Program-made: the position numbers and the translations under genes
In this document: positions 7,874 to 15,731 of the stretch, piece by piece
Position numbering within the stretch: position 1 is the stretch's first letter
Layout: each line of letters begins with the position of its first letter
Assembly (NCBI GenBank): GCA_964500965.1
Contig: CAZCQZ010000029.1
Location: 1-26,708, forward strand
Origin: JAISGQ01 sp964500965
GTDB taxonomy: Bacteria > Bacillota > Clostridia > Oscillospirales > Acutalibacteraceae
Length of the DNA: 26,708 bases
Direction of reading: 5' to 3'
Notes under the pieces: model-generated
The model's input: only the letters and a program-made list of their open reading frames with translations
What the model was told of the DNA's origin: nothing
The model's database searches: none

Positions 7874-8842
7874 TTACTTCTCCCCCATTCTGATTCTCGG
7901 ATCAATGAATCCGTAGCTGATGTCAACAACTATACCTGCCAGCAGACCGACAACGGTATAGAAAATACTGTCTATCATAAATACGTCGTAGTCTCTCTGG
8001 AAAATTGCATTGACATAAAGGTTGCCTATGCCGGGGATTGAGAATATCTTCTCGATAACCAGAGAACCGCTGAGGATTCCGACAAACATCGAAAGTATCA
8101 TGGGCAGAATAGGCACCATTGCGTTTTTAAGAGCATGGCGCGAAATAGCCTGCTGATTTGTCAGACCCTTTGTGCGCGCAAGAAGCATGTAATCGCTTGT
8201 AATGGTTTCGGTAAGCTCTGCACGGGTGAAACGTGCAAGACCTGCGATTGTACCGAAGGACAGTGCCATAACAGGTGCAATCATGGAAACAAACATCTTG
8301 CCGGTAACCCAGCTTCCGCCTGCGTCCGCAAGGGAATACACCGTCAGCGGCAGCCAGCCCAATTCAAAATAGAATATATACTGCACAAGGAATGCGTAAA
8401 CATAGCTGGGAACAGAGACAAACACCATTATGGCTGTGCTTATCAGGTTGTCCTGCCAGCGGTTTTTCTTAATTGCGGCATATATGCCCAGTGCAATACC
8501 GATAGGAATAGAGAAAATAAGAGAATAAAGGTTAACAAGCACGGTGGGGAGGATTCTGCCGGCAAACAAATCCCATGCAGGCTCCATGTACTTGATATTC
8601 CATGATGTTCCGAAGTCCCAGTCGGTAAAGATGTTTTTAAGATAGATGCCGTACTGGGTCAGAAGCGGCTCGTTATAGCCCAGTGCTTCCCAGCGAAGCT
8701 CGACAATCTCACGCTGAGCTGCATTTCCGTCGGGCAGTGTACGCGGAAGAATACGCACCAGCATAAAGCATATGGTTACTATGCATGAAAGGACAAACAA
8801 CATCAAAAGTATTCTCTTGATGACGTATTTAGCCATTCTCAT
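7874..8842 (-). CDS. oppB: Oligopeptide ABC transporter permease OppB
   Basis: A 322-residue inner-membrane permease of normal length. It shows the family start KYVIKRILLMLFVLSCIVTI (TM1, about 5-27), the LGYNEPLLTQYGIYLKNIFTDWDFGTSW segment that precedes the permease domain (about 54-81), and further helices. The EAA loop DYMLLARTKGLTNQQAISRH is near residue 225, and the ending is YGFIDPRIRMG. The start at 8842 (MRMAKYV) is favoured by an AAGGAG site 9 nt upstream; a second ATG is at 8836. With OppC it forms the translocation channel. Unlike its partners it carries no insertion. Confidence 0.93.
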   Translation of the reverse strand: MRMAKYVIKRILLMLFVLSCIVTICFMLVRILPRTLPDGNAAQREIVELRWEALGYNEPLLTQYGIYLKNIFTDWDFGTSWNIKYMEPAWDLFAGRILPTVLVNLYSLIFSIPIGIALGIYAAIKKNRWQDNLISTAIMVFVSVPSYVYAFLVQYIFYFELGWLPLTVYSLADAGGSWVTGKMFVSMIAPVMALSFGTIAGLARFTRAELTETITSDYMLLARTKGLTNQQAISRHALKNAMVPILPMILSMFVGILSGSLVIEKIFSIPGIGNLYVNAIFQRDYDVFMIDSIFYTVVGLLAGIVVDISYGFIDPRIRMGEK

Positions 8843-9203
8843 ATGCGTTAACTCCTTTTTTCGATATTTGGGAACAACTGCTGTTCTTGGCTGCGGACTG
8901 TCTTCTCTCCGGCAGCCCAGAGCTAAAAACAGCAGCAAAACAGGAGACGTTTTCTAAATCAATTAAATATTTCGGAATTTCCGAAAATCGGAATCCCGGC
9001 AATTTGCTCGTCAAGCACTTTAGCACAATACAGTACAAAATTGCCCTGTAGATGAATTTAGTATTTGTCGAATATTGACAATAAAGCTATTGGTAATTTG
9101 TGGATTTAAACCAATAAAGGGTAAAGTTGACCAAACCGGGAGGAGCGCTGGCCCCTCCCGGCTCGTATTCAAATGTGAATTTCAGTCTTTTGCCAACTGT
9201 GAA
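8843..9203 (-). other. oppA-oppB intercistronic region
   Basis: A 361-nt non-coding stretch inside the opp cluster. It carries the oppA-proximal stem-loop at 9136-9161 and, nearer oppB, a long imperfect hairpin (arms 8878-8885 with 8928-8935, and 8889-8894 with 8912-8917). I find no strong promoter for oppB here. The likely arrangement is one transcript from the oppA promoter, partly terminated or processed after oppA so that the binding protein is made in excess. Confidence 0.55.
9136..9161 (-). terminator. Stem-loop after oppA, probable partial terminator
   Basis: GC-rich 8-bp inverted repeat (CCGGGAGG at 9136-9143, CCTCCCGG at 9154-9161) about 45 nt past the oppA stop. On the minus strand it is followed by TTTGG, a poor T-run, which suits attenuation or 3' end stabilisation more than full termination. 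Such a stem between binding protein and permease genes is common in binding-protein operons. Confidence 0.6.
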
Positions 9204-11678
9204 TTAGTAAGCAATAGAACCGTTCTGGCTAGCTACATAGTCAGCCCACTCAGCATTGGTGTAGTTGTAGGTCATGAGACGGAGACCGCCGAAACTGTAC
9301 ATGATGCTGTAGTTCTCGGTGTAGTAGCTGGTCTTGTAGGAAAGCATGGAGCAAGCGGTGGTGGTGCAGAGGGGGATGCAATAGTAGAGCTTCAGGAAGT
9401 TCTCCTCAAGCTGAGAGAGAACAGCAAGCTTGGTTGCATTGTCTGCATTGGAGTATACGCCGGTACCGGACATGCTCTTGGACCACTCTTTCCAGGTCAT
9501 GGTGACTTCCTCACCGTTTACGGTAAGGGTAAGAGTCTCGGTTGCGGGATTCCAGCAGCCGCCCTCGTGAATGTAGGATACATAGTCATCATCGCAGTAT
9601 ACGCGGAACATGGTGAACGGATAGAAAGCAGCACCGCCCCATGCGCCGTAACCGATTGCGTAGACGCCGTTGTAAACATCTTCGTAACGGTTGGAGAGGT
9701 TGTCGATAGCCTTGAGCTCGATAGAACCGAAACCGGTGCCCTCAAGAGCCTCATTCATATACTTGTTGAGAAGTGTTACCTGCTGCTGGTTGGAAGAGTC
9801 CATAGCACCTGCCATCCAAGCCATTTCGATAACGATGTTCTCGCCCTCGGTGTAAAGACCTGCTTCAACAAGCTCCTTGCAAGCCTCGGTGAAGATTGCC
9901 TTAGCCTCGGTGAGGTTGTAACCGTTGATGGATTTGTATGCATCGTCAAGAGTTGCATAGATTTCGCCGTCGCCGTAAGCAACGCCGTAAAGGTTGCAGA
10001 TAGCCTGCTTTGCTTCGTCGGTGTTACGATAGATGGATTCGGGATCCTCGTAAACATCGTAGAAGTAGAGGGAGCTGAGCATGGAGTATGCTGCCTTGTA
10101 ACCTGCGGTAGCGGTTACGAACTCAGCACGGTTGATTGCAAGGGACATAGCCTCACGGAACTTGTCGTTGGAAAGAACAACAGAGTTGGTGTTGCCGGCT
10201 TCATCCATCTTCTTAAGGGAATCAAGGTTGCTGTGGAAGAAGAGACGCATGGTGTAGGTCTCGTCAACCTTGTAAAGCTGATCGGAGGTGGTGTACTCAA
10301 CAACCTCGTCAGCAGCGGGGGTCCAGTCATCAAGTGCGCCGGAGAGGAATGCAAGCTTTGCAGCGTCATCGCTCATAACGTCGATAACGATCTTCTCGGT
10401 CAGATACTGGGGCTGATACTCGCCGTCTACCTTGAAGAAAGTGGTAGAAGAAAGAGTACCGTCCTCGTTCTGCTCATACTCCCAATATTTCTCGTTCTGA
10501 ACGAAAACAATCTGCTTGTCGTCCTGGAGAGAATCAATGCGGTATGCACCGCAGGAAACGGTAGTATCTGCAGAGGTGTTGTAGGTGCTGGTTACGAGAG
10601 TGCCGGAAGTATCCTTGCACTTCTCATACATCTCCTCGTTGACAATCCAGTTGGATGTGCAGGAGGTGAGGAAGTAGTTGTATTCGTAAGCGGATTCGCA
10701 GACGTAGCGGATAGTGTACTCGTCAACCTTGTAAAGACCAACGTTGCCGTCATACTCTATTCTCTCCATCGGAGTACCGGTGTAGATGTAGTTGCAGATG
10801 TCTGCCTCACTCTCGCCCCAGTCGGCAACTGCGGTGATAACACCTATCATGTGAGCGATAGACTCATCGGTAACGGGAACGAAGCCGCTAACTGCCATCT
10901 CTTCGAGAGCTTCGTAATCCTCAACGCCGAAGTATGCGGAGCCGTAAGCATCAACATAATCAAAGAGGGAGTAGCCGCTAAGCCACTCAAGAGCACTTGT
11001 AAGAGCAAATGCAACGGGTACACCGTCAGCAGTGGTGTAAGTGCCGTCCTCACCCTTTACGAGGTCTGCAATAGCATAAGCACCGCAAGCATCGGTATTC
11101 CATGCGACAGAACCGCCGTAGAAGTAAGCAGCAGCACCGGCAAGTGCGGACTCACCGCTGTAGTAGTTGTTTGCACGGTAGTTCTTCATGTCAGGAGAAA
11201 GCATCTGCTCCATGGAGTAAACATAGGTGTCTGCGTTGATGGGTGTGCCATCTTCCCAGCACATTTCCTCACGGAGAGAAATCTCGTAAACATAGCTGTC
11301 CTTAATATCGGAAAGGGAAACGCCTTCGGGAAGTACGCAGTTGTACTTTACGAGGTCGTCCTGATGTTCTGCGGTAACATCCTTAATGTCCTTTGCAGCG
11401 ACAAAGATCCACTGATAGGAACCTGCGTCGGAATCAAGAACCGTAAGGTCTGCAAGAGGAGCCATGACATAGCTGAGGATAGTATCGTCAGCATTCATTT
11501 CCCAGGTGTGGGGATTCCAGTTGGTACCGAGAGCACTGGAATAAGTGTTGTAGGTGTAAGTGTACGTCTTGACATTCGCGTCTGTTTCGCTAGCAACATC
11601 GGCATCTTTCTTGCCGCCGCAGGCTGCCAGTGAAAGAATCATAGCGACTGCCAGGAGCATTGCCAGGATTTTTTTCAT
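9204..11678 (-). CDS. oppA: Oligopeptide-binding lipoprotein OppA, oversized
   Basis: An 824-residue extracytoplasmic peptide-binding protein of the SBP_bac_5 type. A signal peptide MKKILAMLLAVAMILSL is followed by a lipobox LAAC with Cys20 as lipid anchor. Family features include NPHTWEMNADD near the mature N-terminus, EDGTPINADTYVYSMEQML (the W.DG.p.tA.Dv.f. block), and SCGAYRIDSLQDDKQIVFVQN before the second lobe. Usual members are 500-600 aa, so about 200 residues are extra, spread as acidic, Tyr-rich loops rather than one block that I could delimit. AAGGAGG lies 8 nt before the ATG. It is first in the opp operon, with its own strong promoter. Confidence 0.93.
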   Translation of the reverse strand: MKKILAMLLAVAMILSLAACGGKKDADVASETDANVKTYTYTYNTYSSALGTNWNPHTWEMNADDTILSYVMAPLADLTVLDSDAGSYQWIFVAAKDIKDVTAEHQDDLVKYNCVLPEGVSLSDIKDSYVYEISLREEMCWEDGTPINADTYVYSMEQMLSPDMKNYRANNYYSGESALAGAAAYFYGGSVAWNTDACGAYAIADLVKGEDGTYTTADGVPVAFALTSALEWLSGYSLFDYVDAYGSAYFGVEDYEALEEMAVSGFVPVTDESIAHMIGVITAVADWGESEADICNYIYTGTPMERIEYDGNVGLYKVDEYTIRYVCESAYEYNYFLTSCTSNWIVNEEMYEKCKDTSGTLVTSTYNTSADTTVSCGAYRIDSLQDDKQIVFVQNEKYWEYEQNEDGTLSSTTFFKVDGEYQPQYLTEKIVIDVMSDDAAKLAFLSGALDDWTPAADEVVEYTTSDQLYKVDETYTMRLFFHSNLDSLKKMDEAGNTNSVVLSNDKFREAMSLAINRAEFVTATAGYKAAYSMLSSLYFYDVYEDPESIYRNTDEAKQAICNLYGVAYGDGEIYATLDDAYKSINGYNLTEAKAIFTEACKELVEAGLYTEGENIVIEMAWMAGAMDSSNQQQVTLLNKYMNEALEGTGFGSIELKAIDNLSNRYEDVYNGVYAIGYGAWGGAAFYPFTMFRVYCDDDYVSYIHEGGCWNPATETLTLTVNGEEVTMTWKEWSKSMSGTGVYSNADNATKLAVLSQLEENFLKLYYCIPLCTTTACSMLSYKTSYYTENYSIMYSFGGLRLMTYNYTNAEWADYVASQNGSIAY

Positions 11679-11757
11679 TGTTTTTCCTCCTTAAATATTC
11701 ATTTACCCGTGCATTCAGCGCGTTAAAGCGGCAAATTCCACGAACAAATTTTTATAT

Positions 11758-11786
11758 ATTTTAACTCGTCTTCGGCTAATTGTCAA
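11758..11786 (-). promoter_or_regulatory. Sigma-A promoter of the opp operon
   Basis: Minus strand: consensus TTGACA -35 (11781-11786), 17-nt spacer, TAAAAT -10 (11758-11763). Transcription should begin near 11750, giving a leader of about 70 nt before the AAGGAGG site of oppA. Confidence 0.8.
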
Positions 11787-11973
11787 TGTAATTGTGAATG
11801 TTTTTTTAACTCTTTTATGTTTTAAACCGCTGAAATAAGATATTTTGATTTTTTCCGCGTTTGGCAGTACTATATATTGTATAAGATTATTGAAAAATTT
11901 TTTGAAATTTTTTCGGTTTTTTTCGTTTTCCGCCGCTTTCGATAATATTATACACTATGTAAGAGGATAAAAA

Positions 11974-12006
11974 GCATGAAAAATTTTTCCGTAAAATTTT
12001 TCATGC
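11974..12006. repeat. 14-bp perfect inverted repeat upstream of oppA
   Basis: Arms GCATGAAAAATTTT (11974-11987) and its reverse complement (11993-12006) with a 5-nt loop. It lies about 190 bp upstream of the oppA -35. It could be an operator or a terminator-like hairpin; the sequence does not decide. Confidence 0.5.
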
Positions 12007-12039
12007 CGAAGCTGATTTTCAGTGCGCGAAATGAGTTTT

Positions 12040-12660
12040 TCACCGTAGGGTACGACGTCCTCGGCGTACCGGTGATGATTCAAGCGATAGATTCCACGTT
12101 ATCAATCAAGCGAAGCTTTGAATATCAAAGCCTGCGATTTTGAATATCAAAGCCTACAGTTTTGACTGAGGGATTGTCTTTCCTATAGCTTAGCTTTATC
12201 ATTTCGGCTTAGCTTGCCGGTAAATTCTACAATCCCCCTTATTGAAGCCTACGGCTTCAATATCCCCCTTTACACAAGGGGGACTTTAGTTTGTTGAATA
12301 ATTTTAAGCTTAGTTGAGGTGTTGCCTTTCCTATGGCTTGGATTTATCTTTTTGGCTGTAGTTTAACAATTTCTATGGCTCCCTTGTGTAAAGGGAGCTG
12401 TCACGAAGTGACTGAGGGATTGCTTATAGCTTAGATTTATCGGTTTTGCTTAACTTATTGATAAATTCTGCAATCCCCCGATTGAATCCGCAGGATTCAA
12501 TATCCCCCATTTACACAAGGGGGACTTTAGTTTGTTAAAAAATATACTCTATTACACAAGGGGGACTTGGGCTGGTTGAATAATTTTAAGCTTGGTTTTT
12601 AAAGCTCTCTCCATCGTCAGAGGGAGGCAATGCAGGTGACTGAGGGAGAGATATTTCGAG
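12040..12660. repeat. Cluster of palindromic intergenic repeats (REP-like)
   Basis: No gene is supported here. Two near-identical units of about 65 bp occur at 12231-12297 and 12472-12537. Each reads AATCCCCC, then a short palindrome (GATTGAATCC or equivalent with its mirror), then TTTACACAAGGGGGACTT and TTTGTT. Each is preceded by a similar AT-rich lead ending TAAATTCTgCAATCC. A related inverted-orientation unit is at 12378-12422 (GGCTCCCTTGTGTAAAGGGAGC followed by a GTCACGAAGTGAC palindrome), and another AATATCAAAGCC palindrome set lies at 12115-12160. The same family recurs on both sides of the N gap at 14050-14460. Confidence 0.75.
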
Positions 12661-12688
12661 AACAAGCTAAAATCGTCCGAATTCCCCC

Positions 12689-12717
12689 TTTACAATCTTT
12701 CCGCCCGGTGCTACAAT
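12689..12717 (+). promoter_or_regulatory. Sigma-A promoter of the B12 riboswitch transcript
   Basis: TTTACA -35 (12689-12694), exactly 17 nt, TACAAT -10 (12712-12717). Transcription would start near 12724, just before the riboswitch aptamer, which supports both calls. Confidence 0.75.
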
Positions 12718-12723
12718 GATTAA

Positions 12724-12890
12724 AAATGAATAGCAGGGAGCATCGGGAAAAAGGAAGCGTGGTGAAATGCCACCGCGGAAGCCGCCACCGTGAAGCCGAG
12801 TTCTGCCGCAACGTGTCACTGAAGCAATGCTTTGGGAAGACGCGGCAGTGCGTTGAAGCCAAGCCGGGAGACTTTGCCCAGTGTGATTAT
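12724..12890 (+). ncRNA. Cobalamin (B12) riboswitch aptamer
   Basis: The conserved blocks of the cobalamin aptamer occur in order: GGGAAAAAGGAAG (from about 12745), GGTGAAATGCCACCGCGG (12761-12778), GCCGCCACCGTGA (12781-12793), and the B12 box AGCCAAGCCGGGAGACTTTG (from 12857). Spacing from the GGTGAAA core to the B12 box, with variable stem-loops between them, matches the family. Binding of adenosyl- or another cobalamin should change folding of the downstream hairpin at 12979-13015. Downstream genes encode a transcobalamin-C-like protein and an ECF S component, which fits a B12-repressed uptake unit. Confidence 0.92.
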
Positions 12891-12978
12891 TTGCGAAGCA
12901 CGGATTTTTGCTTTTCGCTTATACCCGGTAATATTCACCTTGAATAATACAATAAGTTATTTAGGGTGAGTATAATAA

Positions 12979-13015
12979 GGCTTGTGCGTTTTTTCCATGC
13001 GCATTAGGCTTTTTT
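12979..13015 (+). terminator. Intrinsic terminator, riboswitch expression platform
   Basis: GGCTTGTGCG (from 12979) pairs with TGCGCATTAGGC (12998-13009, allowing one bulge and two G-U pairs), followed by T6 (13010-13015). Its position about 70 nt before the first start codon and about 100 nt after the B12 box indicates transcription-terminating control: ligand-bound RNA should favour the terminator. Confidence 0.7.
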
Positions 13016-13082
13016 CGCTGTGGAGATGCTCTTGTAAAAAGACTGTCTCTGCGGCATATTTTATTTTCAGGAGGTATCAACA

Positions 13083-13526
13083 ATGGAAAACAAGAAGAAA
13101 ATGTCAAAGGTGCTGTACGTCGTCATCGCGGTTGTACTGGTACTTGCCGCCGCTTTTGCGGTCGTAGCACTCAAGACGGACCTTTTTAACAAAAAAGAGG
13201 TCAATGACGAAGTACAGGTAACTTACTCCCTCAGCATTGTCGCTTTGGGCGAAAGCGTTTACGAGGGCAACGTTACCGCCGCAGAGGGCACTGTACTTAT
13301 GGATTCAATGCTGGCGGCTCTCAAGGAGCAGGACATTGAAGTTGTCTACGAGGACAGCGAATACGGCGCGTACATTACCGCTATCGGCGGTCATGCTCAG
13401 AGCTATGAGGACAACCTCTACTGGACCTTTACCGTCAACGGCGAAATGGCTATGGAGGGTGCTTCCTATATAGTACCCGTTGAGGGCGATAAAGTTGTAT
13501 TTACCTTTGAAGAACTGACATGGTAA
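13083..13526 (+). CDS. Membrane-anchored DUF4430 (transcobalamin-C-like) protein
   Basis: A 147-residue protein with one N-terminal helix (about residues 9-30) and an extracytoplasmic DUF4430 domain (about 45-145). The family pattern is clear: EGTVLMDSMLAAL (68-80), GAYITAIGG (95-103), YWTFTVNGEMAMEGASYIVP (113-132), and GDKVVFTFEE (135-144). DUF4430 is related to the C-terminal domain of eukaryotic transcobalamin/intrinsic factor, which contacts cobalamin. Membership directly behind a B12 riboswitch makes a cobamide-capture role likely. The helix lacks a lipobox or obvious cleavage site, so it is probably tethered by an uncleaved helix. AGGAGG precedes the ATG by 8 nt. It overlaps the next gene by 7 nt. 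Confidence 0.88.
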   Translation: MENKKKMSKVLYVVIAVVLVLAAAFAVVALKTDLFNKKEVNDEVQVTYSLSIVALGESVYEGNVTAAEGTVLMDSMLAALKEQDIEVVYEDSEYGAYITAIGGHAQSYEDNLYWTFTVNGEMAMEGASYIVPVEGDKVVFTFEELTW

Positions 13527-14047
13527 AAACCGAGAAGCTGAGCCCTGTCAGGCGAATTGCGCTGGACGGAATGTTCTGCGCTCTTGCAGTGGTCGGTCGC
13601 TGGGCGTTGGGGGCAATCCCCAATGTCCAGCCGGTTACGGTTATTCTGATTCTCATGGCAATATATATCGGGCTGTGGGACAGTGTGGCTTCCGCCATTG
13701 TTGTAGTCAACGTTACAAACATGATTATGGGCATCGGCATCTGGTCGCTTTACCAGATGTTCACCTGGGCAGCCATTGCCGTTGTGTCCGGACTGCTTTT
13801 CAAAAAGCATCACCACCCGGTGGTAATGCTTGTATGGTGTGCCCTGACCGGGTATATTTACGGCTTCACGGTGTCGATTTTTGCCTACAGGTCTTTCGCC
13901 ACAAACGGCGGCAATGCCGGCTTTTGGGTCTACTGGCTGTCGGGTCTGGGGGTCGATTCCCTCCACGCCCTCGGCAACGCCGTTTTTATCTGGTTTTTAC
14001 AGCCGGTCTTTGAACGAATTGTAGCCGCCGCGCATAATAGCAAATAG
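13520..14047 (+). CDS. ECF transporter S component, probable cobamide-specific
   Basis: A 175-residue, strongly hydrophobic protein with about six predicted helices, the usual size and layout for energy-coupling factor substrate-binding S components. The N-terminus RRIALDGMFCALAVVGRW (11-28) resembles the helix-1 start of S components, and GNAVFIWFLQPVFERI (152-167) forms the last helix. The ATPases and EcfT are not nearby, as expected for group II ECF systems that share one energising module. The B12 riboswitch and coupled DUF4430 gene point to cobalamin or a precursor, like CbrT, but the sequence cannot prove the substrate. The ATG at 13520 lies within the end of the previous gene, with only a weak site (GAAGAA), implying translational coupling. 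Confidence 0.85.
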   Translation: MVKTEKLSPVRRIALDGMFCALAVVGRWALGAIPNVQPVTVILILMAIYIGLWDSVASAIVVVNVTNMIMGIGIWSLYQMFTWAAIAVVSGLLFKKHHHPVVMLVWCALTGYIYGFTVSIFAYRSFATNGGNAGFWVYWLSGLGVDSLHALGNAVFIWFLQPVFERIVAAAHNSK

Positions 14048-14185
14048 ATGTTATTCTGATAAATTCTACAATCCCCCGATTGAATCCGCAGGCTTCAATA
14101 TGGAAGCCGAATGGCTTAAATATTGAAGCCTACGGTTTTGAATATCAAAGCCTGCGGCTTTGATTGAGGGATTGTTTATGGCTCC
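14048..14185. repeat. REP-like repeats left of the gap
   Basis: Directly after the S component stop lies a partial copy of the 12231/12472 repeat (14064-14100), then AATATTGAAGCC and AATATCAAAGCC palindromes ending in GATTGAGGGATTG and GGCTCC at the gap edge. No gene and no clear terminator for the B12 unit is visible; one could be in the gap. Confidence 0.7.
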
Positions 14186-14285
14186 NNNNNNNNNNNNNNN
14201 NNNNNNNNNNNNNNNNNNNNNNNNNNNNNNNNNNNNNNNNNNNNNNNNNNNNNNNNNNNNNNNNNNNNNNNNNNNNNNNNNNNNN
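14186..14285. other. 100-base run of N (scaffold gap)
   Basis: Exactly 100 N, the usual placeholder for a gap of unknown size. Both edges are members of the same repeat family, which explains the assembly break. Extra repeats or genes may be missing here. Confidence 0.97.
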
Positions 14286-14478
14286 TCATTTTTGCTTAGC
14301 TTGTTGGTAAATTCTGCAATCCCCCGATTGAATCCGTAGGATTCAATATCCCCCGTTTACACAAGGGGGACTTTGGTTTGTTGAAAAAATTCACTCTATT
14401 ACACAAGGGGGACTTAGTCGGTTGAAAAAGTTCACTCTATTGCGCAAGGGGGACTTGGGCTTTATTGATAAATCAAAA
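14286..14478. repeat. REP-like repeats right of the gap
   Basis: A full unit at 14318-14383 matches those at 12231 and 12472. It is followed by two tandem 41-bp units (14380-14420 and 14421-14460), each GTTGAAAAAnTTCACTCTAT then a CGCAAGGGGGACTT or CACAAGGGGGACTT block; a diverged copy of this sub-unit is at 12538-12580. Confidence 0.7.
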
Positions 14479-14481
14479 TTT

Positions 14482-14521
14482 AAACGGGGCTGTAAAAACG
14501 CAAGTTTTTACAGCCCCGTTT
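14482..14521 (-). terminator. Terminator of dnaJ
   Basis: Perfect 18-bp inverted repeat (14482-14499 and 14504-14521) with a GCAA loop on the plus strand, directly after the dnaJ stop. The stem ends in AAAC/GTTT, giving a T-rich 3' side on either strand, so it may work in both directions. Confidence 0.8.
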
Positions 14522-14523
14522 AT

Positions 14524-15627
14524 TTATTTTCTGTTTTCAAAAAGAGCTTTCATCTTTTCAAGCTCTTTTTTCTGCTCGGAATTGAGCTTTTTGGGAACGC
14601 TTACGGTGAAGCGCACAATCTGGTCACCGCGACCTCTGCCGTGAAGTCGTGCGATTCCCTTGCCTTTCATGGTCATGGTGTCTCCCGGCTGTGTACCGGC
14701 AGGCACTTTTATCTTCTGCTGACCGTCAAGGGTGAACACGCTGATTTCGTCTCCCAGTGCCGCCTGCCAGAATGAAAGCTGGACGGTACAGTAAACATCA
14801 TAGCCGTCACGCTCCAAAATATGGTGGGGACGAATGGAAACGGTGAGCAGCAAATCACCGGCAGGACCGTTATTTACGCCTGCACAGCCCTCACCGCGAA
14901 CGGTCAGGGTCTGTCCGTCATCAATACCTGCGGGAATTTCCACGGTCTTTGTGCGGTTAACTCTGCATCTGCCGACACCGCCGCATTTGGAACAGGGCTG
15001 TTCGATAATTGTGCCCTTGCCGCGGCATTTATCACAGGTGCGCTGGGTTTGCATAGTGCCGAATGGTGTGCGCTGATTTATGCGGACATAACCGTTGCCG
15101 CCACATTCGGGACAGCGGCTGGTGCTTGTGCCGTCCTTTGCACCTGTGCCCTTACAGTCGGTACAGGTTTCAATGCGCTTGAAGTCGATTTCCTTTGTAC
15201 AGCCCTTTGCGGCTTCCTCAAAGGAAAGAATAACGGTTTTCTGTATGTCCTCGCCTCTGCGCGGCGCATTTGCCTGAGATGAGCGTGATGAGCTGCCGAA
15301 GCCGCCTCCGAAGAAGCTGCCCAGAATATCGCCCAAATCCCCGAAGCCGAAATCGCTGTAGCCGCCGTATCCGCCTGCACCTGCGCCGAAATTGGGGTCA
15401 ACACCGGCGTGTCCGAACTGGTCATAGCGCGCTTTCTTTTCGGGGTCGGAAAGTACCTCGTATGCCTCGTTAATTTCCTTGAATTTCTCCTCCGCCGCCT
15501 TATCGCCCGGATTCATATCGGGGTGATATTTACGGGCAAGATTGCGGTAGGATTTTTTTATATCGGTGTCGGAAGCTCCTTTTTGAAGCTCCAGCACTTC
15601 GTAATAATCTCGCTTGTTGTCTGCCAA
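14524..15627 (-). CDS. dnaJ: Chaperone protein DnaJ
   Basis: A 367-residue type I Hsp40 that delivers substrates to DnaK and stimulates its ATPase. The J domain (about 5-70) has the HPD motif at 35-37; a Gly/Phe-rich linker covers about 72-115. The zinc-finger region holds four CxxCxGxG repeats at 155-162, 172-179, 198-205 and 212-219. The C-terminal substrate-binding domains follow (about 225-350). The start codon is TTG at 15627: no Met occurs before residue 38, inside the HPD loop, and a GGGGG site lies 8 nt upstream. It is separated from dnaK by 678 bp and has a good candidate promoter of its own. Confidence 0.96.
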   Translation of the reverse strand: MADNKRDYYEVLELQKGASDTDIKKSYRNLARKYHPDMNPGDKAAEEKFKEINEAYEVLSDPEKKARYDQFGHAGVDPNFGAGAGGYGGYSDFGFGDLGDILGSFFGGGFGSSSRSSQANAPRRGEDIQKTVILSFEEAAKGCTKEIDFKRIETCTDCKGTGAKDGTSTSRCPECGGNGYVRINQRTPFGTMQTQRTCDKCRGKGTIIEQPCSKCGGVGRCRVNRTKTVEIPAGIDDGQTLTVRGEGCAGVNNGPAGDLLLTVSIRPHHILERDGYDVYCTVQLSFWQAALGDEISVFTLDGQQKIKVPAGTQPGDTMTMKGKGIARLHGRGRGDQIVRFTVSVPKKLNSEQKKELEKMKALFENRK

Positions 15628-15665
15628 TGGTTGTACCCCCAGTGGTGTCGTTTATTCACAGCACT

Positions 15666-15690
15666 GCCGTACACAAAAAATGTGTACGGC
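15666..15690 (-). promoter_or_regulatory. Leader hairpin upstream of dnaJ
   Basis: Perfect 10-bp arms GCCGTACACA (15666-15675) and TGTGTACGGC (15681-15690) around A5, about 38 nt before the dnaJ start and downstream of its candidate promoter. On the transcribed strand the loop is U5. It could be an attenuator, an mRNA-stability element or a terminator remnant from the dnaK side. Confidence 0.55.
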
Positions 15691-15731
15691 TGTACTGCTG
15701 TTTGAATTGTCGATGAAGTAAAAAATTGCGG

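Larger units (their letters stand above)
11787..12688. other. Gene-free region between oppA and the B12 riboswitch
   Basis: About 900 bp without a credible gene. The first part (11787-11970) is very AT-rich with long T-runs; the rest is the 14-bp inverted repeat and the repeat cluster. Since oppA and the B12 unit are transcribed away from each other, this is a divergent spacer enlarged by repeats. Confidence 0.6.

Noticed and set aside
9075..11633. Open frame of 852 codons on the plus strand, opposite oppA
   Set aside because: It is an antisense shadow caused by codon bias of oppA. OppA on the other strand has a signal peptide, lipobox, ribosome site and family motifs; the antisense product has none.
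12617..12947. Short frames on both strands over the riboswitch
   Set aside because: The region matches a cobalamin aptamer; the frames have no ribosome site.
12971..12976. TATAAT between the B12 aptamer and its terminator as an internal promoter
   Set aside because: No acceptable -35 lies 16-18 nt upstream, and a transcript from here would still meet the terminator.
12231..14460. Repeats as a CRISPR array
   Set aside because: Spacing is irregular, units vary in length and orientation, and no cas gene is present.
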